A DNA stretch of 26,803 nucleotides from an uncultured Flavobacterium sp. (GTDB lineage: Bacteria; Bacteroidota; Bacteroidia; Flavobacteriales; Flavobacteriaceae), in contig NZ_CAMIHH010000037.1 of assembly GCF_946220915.1 (NCBI RefSeq), positions 1-26,803 of the forward strand, given 5' to 3'. The notes beneath the pieces are model-generated. The model did no database searches and was not told the DNA's origin. It was given only the letters and a program-made list of their open reading frames with translations. The translations under genes and the position numbers were made by a program. This document shows, one piece after another, positions 15,200 to 23,307 of this stretch; the stretch's first letter is position 1, and each line of letters starts with the position of its first letter.

Positions 15200-17293
15200 A
15201 TGAAACATTTAGCTATAACCTTACTATTGTGCGCTACCAGCCTTTTGCACGCCCAAAACTACCCGCTTGCAAAGAAAACGCCAAAAGCACAAACCACCCA
15301 CGGCCTGGAATACCACGATGATTATGCCTGGCTAGAAAAAATGGGCACTCCCGGTGTGGAGGCATGGGTAGACGCACAAAACAGCCTGCTACAGGCGCAT
15401 CTTGGAAAAATTTCTTCTGAAGTTTACCCTTTGCCCACAATCAGGAAATACGAGGACAAGACAAATTACAGGCTTCCGCAAAAACGGGGTGCCTACTATT
15501 ATTCGCTTGTCCGTTATTCCGATGAGGAGAAGCAGACGCCGACGCTAACCTATAAAAAAGAACTCACAGGGGCCAGCATCGCACTGGTAAACCCCAACTT
15601 CTTTTACAATAATAAAGCGGTAAATGTGGTGGGTTACAGCCCCTCGCAAAAATCGGAGATACTGGCCTACAAACTGATGATTGACGGGAGCGACCAGCAC
15701 GAGGTGCGCTTTGTTACCATTCAAAACGGCAAAAAACATAAGGAAGTCCTAAAAAACGTAAAGTTCACTTCACTTGCATGGAAAGGCGATGAAGGCATTT
15801 TCTACAATAAGAACAGCAATGCCGAGCAGTTTGCGGCTGACTCCACTTACCAAGTATACTACCACAAGGTTGGTGACGACATCAAAAACGACCGCCTTAT
15901 ATTCGATGCCACTGAACTGAAGGGTCAGCTGCACTTTTTTACCTCAAATGAAGGCGATAAGTTTTTTCTTGTGGCATCAGACAGGGACGAAAAGCATACC
16001 GACATGTATTATGCCGACCTTAAGGCCGAAACATTCGAGCTGAAAAAGGTGGGTGCCCGTAAAGCCGGTTACAAGTTGTTGGGCTACCATTCCAACAAAA
16101 TGTTCGTATCGACTAAAGATTCCAATTGGGGCGATGTGCGGTATTTTGAACTGGAAGACCCGGCAACGAATAACGTGATAATCCCGCAGTACCAGAACCA
16201 GCTGCTGGTCGACGTGAATTTTTACGAAAAACGGATTGTGTGCAAGTACAAAAACACCGATGGCAGTTATTTCATGGTGTTCGATTATGGCGGGAAATTC
16301 ATAGGAAAAGTGCAGGGGCCGAAAGGAATGGATGTGTCGCTGCTGGGCGAAGACTATTACGCAAAGGAAACATTGTTTTCGGTTTCGTCATACACCGTAC
16401 CGCCCATCCTCTTCAACCTGGTGCTGGAAACAGCGAAGTTCGACCGCTACGTAAACAAAACGTTTACCAAGACTACTGCACCGTTCCCCATCGATCACTT
16501 TACCACGGTGACTACAACCTACACTGCCCGCGACGGCGTAAGAGTACCCATAACCATAGTTTATAAAAAAGGCATGTCGCTTAACGGGAATAACCCGACG
16601 CTGCTTGAGGCTTATGGTGGGTTTGGGTCGATCAGTTCGCCTGATTATGACAACGCGCTTATATACTTCCTGAACAATGGCGGCGTGTATGCATATGCCG
16701 AAATACGCGGGGGAGGCGACAAGGGTTTCAAATGGCATAAGGACGGTACGAAGCTGAAAAAGATCAATACCATCAACGACTTCATTGATGGAGCAGAATA
16801 CCTGATAAAACAAAACTACACATCGCCCAACAGGCTGGCCATAACGGGAGGGTCCCAGGGAGGTCTCCTGGTAGGGGCAGCCATGGTAAAGCGCCCGGAA
16901 CTTTTTAAGGTTGCGATACCTAACGTTGGGGTGTACGACATGGCACGGTTCCATGATTATACCGTTGGGCGCTTCCACTATGACGAATACGGCGATCCGG
17001 AAGTGAAGGAGGAATTCCTTGCCATGATGGGTTACTCACCATACCACAATGTAAAAGAGGATGTAAACTACCCGACCACCCTTATCATGACTTCCGATAA
17101 TGACGACCGCGTGCCACCGATACATTCGTATAAATTTGCCGCAAGGCTACAGGACAGGCCGGCGCAGACCAACCCGGTATACCTCAAAACAAGGCGTAAC
17201 GCCGGCCACTACGGCATCACCACCAACCACGACGACAAGCTGGAGGAGAAGTCGGAGTTTTACAGCTTTTTGCTGTATCATTTGAAACGATAA
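15200..17293 (+). CDS. Secreted prolyl oligopeptidase family serine peptidase (S9)
   Basis: The 697-residue product has a signal peptide (MKHLAITLLLCATSLLHAQ), so it is exported. An N-terminal beta-propeller spans roughly residues 80-410 and a C-terminal alpha/beta hydrolase domain follows. The catalytic triad is visible: Ser552 in GGSQGG, Asp635 in DNDDRVPP and His670 in AGHYG. Arg637 sits where the substrate-binding Arg is found in porcine prolyl oligopeptidase. The segment NNGGVYAYAEIRGGGDKG is typical of S9A. It should cleave short peptides after proline in the periplasm. Length agrees with the S9A family. It is alone on its strand, divergent from the flippase operon. Confidence 0.95.
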   Translation: MKHLAITLLLCATSLLHAQNYPLAKKTPKAQTTHGLEYHDDYAWLEKMGTPGVEAWVDAQNSLLQAHLGKISSEVYPLPTIRKYEDKTNYRLPQKRGAYYYSLVRYSDEEKQTPTLTYKKELTGASIALVNPNFFYNNKAVNVVGYSPSQKSEILAYKLMIDGSDQHEVRFVTIQNGKKHKEVLKNVKFTSLAWKGDEGIFYNKNSNAEQFAADSTYQVYYHKVGDDIKNDRLIFDATELKGQLHFFTSNEGDKFFLVASDRDEKHTDMYYADLKAETFELKKVGARKAGYKLLGYHSNKMFVSTKDSNWGDVRYFELEDPATNNVIIPQYQNQLLVDVNFYEKRIVCKYKNTDGSYFMVFDYGGKFIGKVQGPKGMDVSLLGEDYYAKETLFSVSSYTVPPILFNLVLETAKFDRYVNKTFTKTTAPFPIDHFTTVTTTYTARDGVRVPITIVYKKGMSLNGNNPTLLEAYGGFGSISSPDYDNALIYFLNNGGVYAYAEIRGGGDKGFKWHKDGTKLKKINTINDFIDGAEYLIKQNYTSPNRLAITGGSQGGLLVGAAMVKRPELFKVAIPNVGVYDMARFHDYTVGRFHYDEYGDPEVKEEFLAMMGYSPYHNVKEDVNYPTTLIMTSDNDDRVPPIHSYKFAARLQDRPAQTNPVYLKTRRNAGHYGITTNHDDKLEEKSEFYSFLLYHLKR

Positions 17294-17329
17294 ATATCTC
17301 CGCGTGCCTTCTCGTCCTTTGGATCTATA

Positions 17330-17552
17330 GTGTGGACACATCTTTTTGTATTGCAAACCTGGGTGTATAGTTTAAATTAAAGTCACGCAAAGACGCAAAG
17401 TTGAACCCATATAAACATTGCGAAGCAATGCTTTGCGGCTTGAGGTGGCTGCTATTCGGAATGAGTCTTGGCGGCTTTTCGACTTTGCGTGAAAATCCTC
17501 CTCCAATAAGACGCAAAGCTAAAGAAAACACAATTTGTATTTGTGTCCACAC
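17330..17552. repeat. MITE-like element with 11-bp terminal inverted repeats
   Basis: GTGTGGACACA (17330-17340) and TGTGTCCACAC (17542-17552) are perfect inverted copies bounding 223 bases. Inside is a second inverted pair, TCACGCAAAG (17383-17392) and CTTTGCGTGA (17483-17492), plus direct copies of AGACGCAAAG near 17391 and 17509 and a small hairpin CATTGC/GCAATG (17416-17430). No convincing coding frame or clear target-site duplication is present. It may be a non-autonomous mobile element or nested palindromic repeats. Confidence 0.55.
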
Positions 17553-17619
17553 GATAACTCCAACGGAGTGTAAGAGCTGCACTCAATCTCAAAGATAAAA
17601 CTGCGTATCACTAACAATA

Positions 17620-17648
17620 AAAAAAGGCTCCCTTTCAGGAAGCCTTCT
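17620..17648 (-). terminator. Intrinsic terminator of the ATP synthase operon
   Basis: On the minus strand GGCTTCC, loop TGAAA, GGGAGCC forms a 7-base stem with one G-U pair, followed by a run of seven T. It lies 22 bases after the atpG stop and marks the operon end. Confidence 0.85.
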
Positions 17649-17670
17649 CGCTTATGTTTGTTTGTCAATA

Positions 17671-18534
17671 TTAATTGTTCAATGCCTCGGCACCGCCCAC
17701 GATCTCGAGGATCTCGCCGGTAATGGCCGCCTGGCGGGCTTTGTTGTAGGTCAGTTTCAGCTGGTTCCTCATTGCGGTGGCGTTGTCGGTCGCTTTATGC
17801 ATGGCCGTCATACGGGCACCATGTTCAGATGCGAACGAATCGCGTATGGCTTTGTACAGCTGGGTCTTTAGTGAAAGTGGCACAAGGCTGCGAACGATCT
17901 CCTCTTTAGATGGCTCAAAAATGTAATCGGTAGCCTGTGTTACAGTTTCGGTTGTTTCAGCCGGAGCCAATGGGAGGAACTGTTCGGTAAGCACTATCTG
18001 TGTAGCAGCATTCTTAAAGTGGTTGTACACGATCTCGATCCTGTCATACTCGCCTGCCGCAAACTTATCCATAAGATCCTGCGCCACATTGGCCACGTTC
18101 TCAAATGTAAGCGTATCGAAAAGGTTACTTTCATTACCAACGATGTTGCAGGTTTTCTTAAGGCCGTCGTTGCCTTTTTTACCAATGGCAAGCACATCCA
18201 CTTTCTTGCCTGCATAAGCATCCTGAAGGTTTTTGATCTGCTTCATCACGTTGGCATTAAAAGCGCCACACAATCCCCTGTTAGAGGTAATTGCCACGAT
18301 AAGCACTTTGTTCACAGCACGCTGCTCGGCAAATACACCGCCGTTGTCGCCCTCAAGGGTCGCGCTCAGGTTTTGCAAAAGTTCGGTAAGCTTTTCAGAA
18401 TAAGGCCTCATGGCAGTGATGGCATCCTGTGCTTTTTTAAGCTTGGCTGCCGACACCATTTTCATCGCGCTCGTGATTTGCATGGTCGATGAAACCGAGG
18501 TGATCCTGTTACGTATTTCCTTTAAGTTTGCCAT
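17671..18534 (-). CDS. atpG: F0F1 ATP synthase subunit gamma
   Basis: Gamma is the central rotating shaft that couples the c-ring to the catalytic alpha3beta3 head. The 287-residue product has the conserved N-terminal helix MANLKEIRNRITSVSSTMQITSAMKMVSAAKLKKA, the middle ITSNRGLCGAFNANV, and the conserved C-terminal helix around EHGARMTAMHKATDNATAMRNQL and TGEILEIVGGAEAL. Length matches the family. It is the last gene of the operon here, separated from atpA by a 138-base gap containing palindromic repeats. No atpD follows, unlike the classic order. Confidence 0.98.
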   Translation of the reverse strand: MANLKEIRNRITSVSSTMQITSAMKMVSAAKLKKAQDAITAMRPYSEKLTELLQNLSATLEGDNGGVFAEQRAVNKVLIVAITSNRGLCGAFNANVMKQIKNLQDAYAGKKVDVLAIGKKGNDGLKKTCNIVGNESNLFDTLTFENVANVAQDLMDKFAAGEYDRIEIVYNHFKNAATQIVLTEQFLPLAPAETTETVTQATDYIFEPSKEEIVRSLVPLSLKTQLYKAIRDSFASEHGARMTAMHKATDNATAMRNQLKLTYNKARQAAITGEILEIVGGAEALNN

Positions 18535-18542
18535 TTTTGTTT

Positions 18543-18653
18543 AGTATTGAGTAGTGAGAATTTAGTATTGAGCCGTAACCCATAACACCCCTCGTATAGT
18601 ATTAAGTATTGAGATGTGAGAATCGAGATACCCCAATCTCACTTCTCAATACT
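18543..18653. repeat. Palindromic/direct repeat cluster between atpA and atpG
   Basis: The motif AGTATTGAG occurs at 18543, 18563 and 18605 and in inverse at 18645-18653. Arms AGTATTGAGATGTGAGA (18605-18621) and its complement at 18637-18653 pair with one mismatch around a 15-base loop. The first copy also continues as AGTGAGAAT. This is a compact REP-like cluster inside an essential operon. Confidence 0.7.
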
Positions 18654-18672
18654 AAAATCTAATATCTAAAAA

Positions 18673-20247
18673 TTAATATTTCGCAGAGATCTCGGCAGCG
18701 GCTTTTTCAAGCACGTCGGTAATCTCATCAGTAAATTTACCTGCTTTCAGGCCGTCAAGGGTAGCCCTGTGCGTAGCCTTCAGGTATTCGATATAGTCTT
18801 TTTCGAACTCTTTTACCTTGTTAACCGGTACGTTCCTCAACAGGTTTTTAGAACCTGCATAGATGATCGCTACCTGGTCTTCAACAGTAAACGGATCGTT
18901 AACTGCCTGCTTAAGGATCTCCACGTTCCTGCGCCCTTTTTCAATTACGTTTAGTGTAACTGCATCAAGGTCAGAACCGAATTTCGCGAATGCTTCAAGC
19001 TCACGGAACTGTGCCTGGTCAAGCTTAAGCGTACCGGCAACTTTTTTCATCGACTTGATCTGTGCGTTACCACCTACACGCGATACCGAGATACCTACGT
19101 TGATGGCTGGGCGAACACCCGAGTTGAACAGGTCAGACTCAAGGAAGATCTGTCCGTCAGTAATCGAAATTACGTTGGTTGGGATATAAGCAGAAACGTC
19201 ACCCGCCTGTGTCTCGATGATCGGAAGCGCCGTAAGCGACCCACCACCTTTAACGATCGACCTTAACGATTCCGGAAGGTCGTTCATGTTTTTAGCGATG
19301 TTGTCATCGGCGATAACCTTCGCAGCACGCTCAAGAAGCCTTGAGTGAAGGAAGAATACGTCACCAGGATAAGCCTCACGTCCCGGTGGCCTCCTAAGTA
19401 GCAGGGAAACCTCACGGTAAGCAACCGCTTGTTTAGACAAGTCATCATAGATGATAAGGGCAGGACGGCCCGTATCACGGAAGTACTCACCAATCGCAGC
19501 ACCTGCGAACGGGGCGTATACCTGCATCGGTGCAGGGTCAGAAGCATTAGCTGCAACGATAACCGTATAGGCCATCGCGCCTTTTTCTTCCAATGTTTTT
19601 GCGATACCTGCAACAGTAGAAGCCTTTTGGCCTACCGCTACATATATACAGAATACAGGCTTGCCTGCATCATAGAATTCTTTTTGGTTCAGGATGGTGT
19701 CGATACAAACGGTAGTCTTACCTGTCTGGCGGTCACCAATTACAAGTTCACGCTGTCCACGGCCTACCGGGATCATCGCGTCGATTGCCTTGATACCTGT
19801 CTGCATCGGCTCGGTTACCGGCTGGCGGAAGATAACGCCCGGAGCCTTACGCTCAAGCGGCATTTCATACAGCTGGCCACCAATAGGTCCTTTGCCGTCA
19901 ATTGGCTGTCCAAGGGTGTTTACCACACGGCCTACCATTTCTTCGCCCACTTTAAGCGATGCGATGCGGTCAAGCCTTTTTACGGTAGAACCTTCCCTTA
20001 TGCCTGTAGAAGGGCCAAGCAATACCACGCCCACATTGTCTTCCTCAAGGTTAAGTACAATAGCCTCTAACCCGTTCTCGAACTGCACCAGCTCACCATA
20101 TTGAGCGTTGGAAAGTCCGTAAACACGGGCAATACCATCACCTACATTAAGAACTGTTCCCACTTCTTCCAATGTAGCACCCGATTCAAAACCGGACAAT
20201 TGTTTCTTTAATATTGCTGATATTTCAGCTGGTTTAATTTCTGCCAT
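18673..20247 (-). CDS. atpA: F0F1 ATP synthase subunit alpha
   Basis: Alpha forms the hexameric F1 head with beta and holds the non-catalytic nucleotide sites. The 524-residue product has an N-terminal beta-barrel (about 25-95), the P-loop GDRQTGKT at 171-178, YVAVGQKASTVA, and the alpha/beta signature segment around PAINVGISVSRVGG. The C-terminal helical domain is complete. Length is slightly above E. coli AtpA (513). The ATG at 20247 gives MAEIKPAEISAILKKQL, the usual start. It is 34 bases after atpH. Confidence 0.98.
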   Translation of the reverse strand: MAEIKPAEISAILKKQLSGFESGATLEEVGTVLNVGDGIARVYGLSNAQYGELVQFENGLEAIVLNLEEDNVGVVLLGPSTGIREGSTVKRLDRIASLKVGEEMVGRVVNTLGQPIDGKGPIGGQLYEMPLERKAPGVIFRQPVTEPMQTGIKAIDAMIPVGRGQRELVIGDRQTGKTTVCIDTILNQKEFYDAGKPVFCIYVAVGQKASTVAGIAKTLEEKGAMAYTVIVAANASDPAPMQVYAPFAGAAIGEYFRDTGRPALIIYDDLSKQAVAYREVSLLLRRPPGREAYPGDVFFLHSRLLERAAKVIADDNIAKNMNDLPESLRSIVKGGGSLTALPIIETQAGDVSAYIPTNVISITDGQIFLESDLFNSGVRPAINVGISVSRVGGNAQIKSMKKVAGTLKLDQAQFRELEAFAKFGSDLDAVTLNVIEKGRRNVEILKQAVNDPFTVEDQVAIIYAGSKNLLRNVPVNKVKEFEKDYIEYLKATHRATLDGLKAGKFTDEITDVLEKAAAEISAKY

Positions 20248-20281
20248 CTGGTCTATAGTTTAAACACTTATGTGATAAATA

Positions 20282-20815
20282 CTAATTACTTAATTCTCTT
20301 TTTAGCGCATTGAGGCTGTTCGCTACCGAAGCGTTGAACTGCTTGTCGCCTACCCTTAATATGAACCCGCCTATGATTGCAGGATTTACCACATTGGTAA
20401 GGGTAATTTTTTTATCGGAAAACTCCTTTATCTTTTCAAGCACTTTGGCCTCAAGCTCGGGAGTGATAGGGAAGGCCGTAGTAACCGTAGCCACTTCTTC
20501 GCCGTTGATGATGTCAAACTGTACTTTATACTGTTCAGCGATCGCCGGCAGAATGTCGAACCTTTTGTTTTCAAGCAGCAGCCTGAATAGTCCCTGCGTT
20601 ATAGTGTTGCTGTTGGCGAATATCTCATTAAGGGCCGACTCTTTAATTTCAGCTTTTACGGTTGGGCTGCCCAAAAAGTCTTCCAACTCCCTGCTTTCCT
20701 TTACCGATGCAGAAATCTGTGCCATGTCTTCGCTTACCTGCTGTGCAGCACCCGAAGCCTGTGCCATTTCAAGTATCGCCTTTGCATATCGTATTGCAGC
20801 TCTTGAACCTGTCAT
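20282..20815 (-). CDS. atpH: F0F1 ATP synthase subunit delta
   Basis: Delta caps the F1 head and joins it to the peripheral stalk. The 177-residue product starts MTGSRAAIRYAKAILEMA, the standard N-terminal helix of the OSCP/delta family. It ends with the conserved C-terminal block NPAIIGGFILRVGDKQFNAS followed by NSLNALKRELSN. Length is normal. It lies between atpF (9 bases) and atpA (34 bases) in the standard order. Confidence 0.96.
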   Translation of the reverse strand: MTGSRAAIRYAKAILEMAQASGAAQQVSEDMAQISASVKESRELEDFLGSPTVKAEIKESALNEIFANSNTITQGLFRLLLENKRFDILPAIAEQYKVQFDIINGEEVATVTTAFPITPELEAKVLEKIKEFSDKKITLTNVVNPAIIGGFILRVGDKQFNASVANSLNALKRELSN

Positions 20816-20824
20816 AACGATGGA

Positions 20825-21316
20825 TTAATTTAGTTTTACGTCGCCTAACATTTTCTCAACCAATGCAGTTTGAGCTTCTTTGTTAGAAAGTTCGTTCTTA
20901 AGTAGTTTTTCGGCAATGTCAAGCGAAAGGCTTGCCACCTGGCCTTTTATCTCTGCCATGGCCGCGTTCTTTTCACCTTCGATAACCGCTTTAGCCTGAG
21001 CTACCATCTTCTGGCCCTGGGCCTCCGCTTCCGCTTTGGCATCGGCGATCATTTTTTCCCTGATCTCACGCGCTTCCTTCATCATAGCATCCCTCTCGTT
21101 CCTTGCTTCCTGAAGGATCCTTTGGTTATCCGCCTGGAGGTTGTGCATTTCCCTGCGTGCATCTTCAGCTGACTGAAGCGCCTTGTTGATCGATTCTTCC
21201 CTGCCTTTTACTGCGCCAAGGATAGGCTTCCAGGCAAACTTCCTCAAAAGTACAAAGAACACTAAGAATATTATTGTTGTCCAAAAAACTAAACTTTCCG
21301 GTGCGGTAAAATTCAT
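20825..21316 (-). CDS. atpF: F0F1 ATP synthase subunit b
   Basis: Subunit b forms the peripheral stalk that holds F1 static against the membrane motor. The 163-residue product has an N-terminal membrane helix (about 8-25, LVFWTTIIFLVFFVLLRKF). A long charged amphipathic helix follows, rich in Ala, Glu, Lys and Arg (about 35-140), and then a short C-terminal segment that should contact delta. Only one b-type gene is visible, so the stalk is probably a homodimer. It is separated from atpE by 75 bases that include a hairpin. Confidence 0.96.
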   Translation of the reverse strand: MNFTAPESLVFWTTIIFLVFFVLLRKFAWKPILGAVKGREESINKALQSAEDARREMHNLQADNQRILQEARNERDAMMKEAREIREKMIADAKAEAEAQGQKMVAQAKAVIEGEKNAAMAEIKGQVASLSLDIAEKLLKNELSNKEAQTALVEKMLGDVKLN

Positions 21317-21354
21317 ATAGCTTGTTTTTTAATTGTTTGTTTTGTGTAAAAAGC

Positions 21355-21379
21355 TTCCCGCAGCCAACCGCAGCGGGAA
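21355..21379 (-). promoter_or_regulatory. Intercistronic hairpin after atpE
   Basis: TTCCCGC (21355-21361) and GCGGGAA (21373-21379) form a 7-base perfect stem around an 11-base loop. On the transcript it is followed by GCTTTTTAC, so it may act as an attenuator or a 3' stabiliser for the atpE message, letting the c subunit be made in excess. Confidence 0.5.
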
Positions 21380-21391
21380 ACTTAAAATTAA

Positions 21392-21592
21392 TTACTTTGC
21401 AATCAACGCAACTACTACTGCGAAAAGAGCAACACCTTCGATAAGTGCAGCAGCAATAATCATTGCAGTTTGGATCTTGTTTGCAACTTCAGGCTGGCGA
21501 GCCATTGCATCCATGGCAGAACCACCGATTTTTCCAATACCAATACCTGCTCCGATTACAGCCAGTCCGGCACCAATTCCAGCTAATACCAT
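21392..21592 (-). CDS. atpE: F0F1 ATP synthase subunit c
   Basis: The c subunit forms the membrane ring that carries ions during rotation. The 66-residue product is a two-helix hairpin. Helix 1 has a Gly-rich GAGIGIGKIGG face (about 14-24), the polar loop is ARQPE (31-35), and helix 2 carries the ion-binding carboxylate Glu52 in LIEGVALF. I do not see the Gln on helix 1 with the extra polar ligands that mark sodium-binding rings, so proton coupling is more likely. Length is short but normal for Flavobacteria. A hairpin follows the gene. Confidence 0.96.
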   Translation of the reverse strand: MVLAGIGAGLAVIGAGIGIGKIGGSAMDAMARQPEVANKIQTAMIIAAALIEGVALFAVVVALIAK

Positions 21593-21633
21593 AATAGTAA
21601 ATTTATATAGTTAATAATTAATAAAACTCAATT

Positions 21634-22779
21634 TTAATGATGATCGTGATGATCATGCTCCTCTACCGCCTGGCCTATGAACAGCGCGCTCAGCAAGGTA
21701 AACACATAAGCCTGAAGTGCGGCAACCAAAAGCTCAAGCACGCTCATGAACAATACGAACGCTCCCGATACCGGCGCAATGGCAACAGTCTTGAATATAT
21801 AGATAAGCGATATAAGGCTAAGGATAATGATGTGGCCTGCGGTGATGTTCGCGAAAAGACGTATCATCAATGCGAAGGGCTTGGTAAGCGTACCGATGAT
21901 CTCAACAGGGATCATGATAGGGTATAGCAAAACAGGTACAGGGGGCATGAAAATGTGCTTCCAGTAATCCTTGCTCCCGCTTGCCGTTGTTACGATATAG
22001 GTAATGAATGCCAGCACGAACGTGAAGCAGATGTTACCGGTAAGGTTAGAGCTGAACGGGAAGAAAGGTATAAGCCCGATTAGGTTGTTGATCCAGATGA
22101 AGAAGAAAATGGTAAGCAGGTACGGCATGTACTTAGCGTACTTTTTCTCACCGATGTTCGGGATGGCAATGTCGTCCCTTACAAAAACCACAAGCGGCTC
22201 CAGGAAACCGGCAAGGCCTTTGGGTGCCATTTTATTCTTTTTATAAGATCTGGCAACGGCGCTGAAAAGAAGGAAAAGCACAATGGCAGACATCAGCAAT
22301 GAGAATACCAGTTTTGTTATAGAAAAGTCAAGCGGCCTTGCCTCAAAGTTAAAGGCAGACTTATCGTCTTCAGATAGTGTTTCGAATTTATCGGCGTAGT
22401 AGATCACTTCGTTGTGGCGAACGAACTTTTGCCCGTTTGCTTCGACAACGTGGTGGCCGGTATTATCATGATGGAATTTCTCAGAAGAGAAAATCACAAG
22501 GCCATTGTCTGTCCAAAGGATAACCGGTAGATTGAAGGATATTGGGTGGCCGTCCCAGTCAAAAATATGAAAATCGTGCGAATCGCCAATGTGCGAATTG
22601 ATAAGGTCGGATGCATTAAATTCCTTGTCTTCACCATGTCCGCCGTGGGCTTCGTGAGTGGCGTGGGCCTCCTCATGCGCTACCAAAGTGGTGTCGATTT
22701 GGGTTTCAGCGTAAGTATTTACTGAAAAACCTATCAATAAAGCAGTTATGAAAGATTGAAGTGGTTTAATTGAAATCAC
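21634..22779 (-). CDS. atpB: F0F1 ATP synthase subunit a with His-rich periplasmic extension
   Basis: Subunit a forms the proton half-channels facing the c-ring. The membrane core (about residues 155-370) is typical and includes the essential Arg307 in LMIRLFANITAGH. The product is 381 residues, about 110 more than E. coli subunit a. The excess is an N-terminal signal-like helix (1-24) followed by a roughly 130-residue hydrophilic region with 14 histidines between residues 35 and 122. The C-terminus ends EEHDHHDHH. The start is a GTG at 22779; an in-frame TAA lies two codons upstream and no ATG is available. A promoter box lies 47 bases upstream. It opens the order atpB-E-F-H-A-G. Confidence 0.96.
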   Translation of the reverse strand: MISIKPLQSFITALLIGFSVNTYAETQIDTTLVAHEEAHATHEAHGGHGEDKEFNASDLINSHIGDSHDFHIFDWDGHPISFNLPVILWTDNGLVIFSSEKFHHDNTGHHVVEANGQKFVRHNEVIYYADKFETLSEDDKSAFNFEARPLDFSITKLVFSLLMSAIVLFLLFSAVARSYKKNKMAPKGLAGFLEPLVVFVRDDIAIPNIGEKKYAKYMPYLLTIFFFIWINNLIGLIPFFPFSSNLTGNICFTFVLAFITYIVTTASGSKDYWKHIFMPPVPVLLYPIMIPVEIIGTLTKPFALMIRLFANITAGHIIILSLISLIYIFKTVAIAPVSGAFVLFMSVLELLVAALQAYVFTLLSALFIGQAVEEHDHHDHH

Positions 22780-22825
22780 TATATTTTAATTTTAAATGGC
22801 TAAAACGATGTCCCAAAAATTTTTG

Positions 22826-22833
22826 CAAAGGTA
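22826..22833 (-). promoter_or_regulatory. -7 promoter box upstream of atpB
   Basis: On the minus strand TACCTTTG matches TAnnTTTG exactly. It gives a leader of about 40 bases before the GTG and suggests the structural ATP synthase genes can be transcribed separately from the sprE-to-DUF6168 genes. The nearest TTTG upstream is 27 bases away, longer than usual spacing. Confidence 0.55.
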
Positions 22834-22917
22834 CATATTTAATTCACATTTAAAAATATCCAAATATTATTTTTAAAAACAAGTGCCCGTTTAGAGAATG
22901 TTTAAAAAATCAACTGT

Positions 22918-23307
22918 TTAGCTGGCGTTAATTAAACGCACCGCTGCAATGGCCTCAAAAGTGAGAAACATGAAATAAGGGATGAAAAAATTAAGCACAT
23001 CGGTTTCGGGCGCACTTACCCCGGCTTTAATGAGCGGAATGAAAAAAACCACCGAAGCCATGATCTTGAGAAGGCACATGCCCATAAAGGCGAAGCCTGT
23101 TTTATCAGGCAGTGCTTTGTGTATTGTTTGCAATAACCCCAGGACAATAAGCGTGGCTGCAAACAAAAACACGTATACCTGCCACAGCTTGTAAAAAAAC
23201 ATGCCGGAAAACCAGGTATCGGTTATATAATAGTGTGCCCCAAAGAGGGCTAGCGAAAATACTGTAAAATATAACAGGGTTTTGTACATAAGATCATTTT
23301 GGTCCAT
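22918..23307 (-). CDS. DUF6168-like four-helix membrane protein, possible AtpI counterpart
   Basis: The 129-residue product has four predicted membrane helices (about 9-27, 38-60, 72-94 and 106-125) and short loops. I recognise it tentatively as DUF6168, a flavobacterial family of unknown function. Size and topology resemble AtpI, the four-helix protein encoded at the head of many atp operons and implicated in c-ring assembly or magnesium supply. The start overlaps the atpZ stop by 14 bases, so translation is probably coupled. It precedes atpB by 138 bases. The AtpI analogy is inference from position, size and helix count, not sequence similarity I can show. Confidence 0.75.
   Translation of the reverse strand: MDQNDLMYKTLLYFTVFSLALFGAHYYITDTWFSGMFFYKLWQVYVFLFAATLIVLGLLQTIHKALPDKTGFAFMGMCLLKIMASVVFFIPLIKAGVSAPETDVLNFFIPYFMFLTFEAIAAVRLINAS

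Larger units (their letters stand above)
17294..17670. other. 377-base gene-free intergenic region
   Basis: This gap between the peptidase and atpG holds the MITE-like element (17330-17552), a small palindrome ACTCC-AAC-GGAGT (17557-17569) and the atpG-side terminator (17620-17648). I found no coding frame with protein-like composition and no RNA gene. Confidence 0.7.

Noticed and set aside
17401..17598. A 65-codon frame inside the peptidase-atpG gap
   Set aside because: It runs through inverted-repeat sequence and across the element end, has a start created by repeat sequence, and shows no protein-like features.
17281..17670. CRISPR array or small RNA gene in the gap
   Set aside because: The repeats are few, unevenly spaced and inverted rather than regularly spaced direct repeats, and there are no cas genes. 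No known RNA fold was recognisable.
19429..20070. A 213-codon open frame opposite atpA
   Set aside because: It lies wholly antisense to a highly conserved gene, and its residue mix (many Arg, Tyr, Cys) is what a shadow frame gives.
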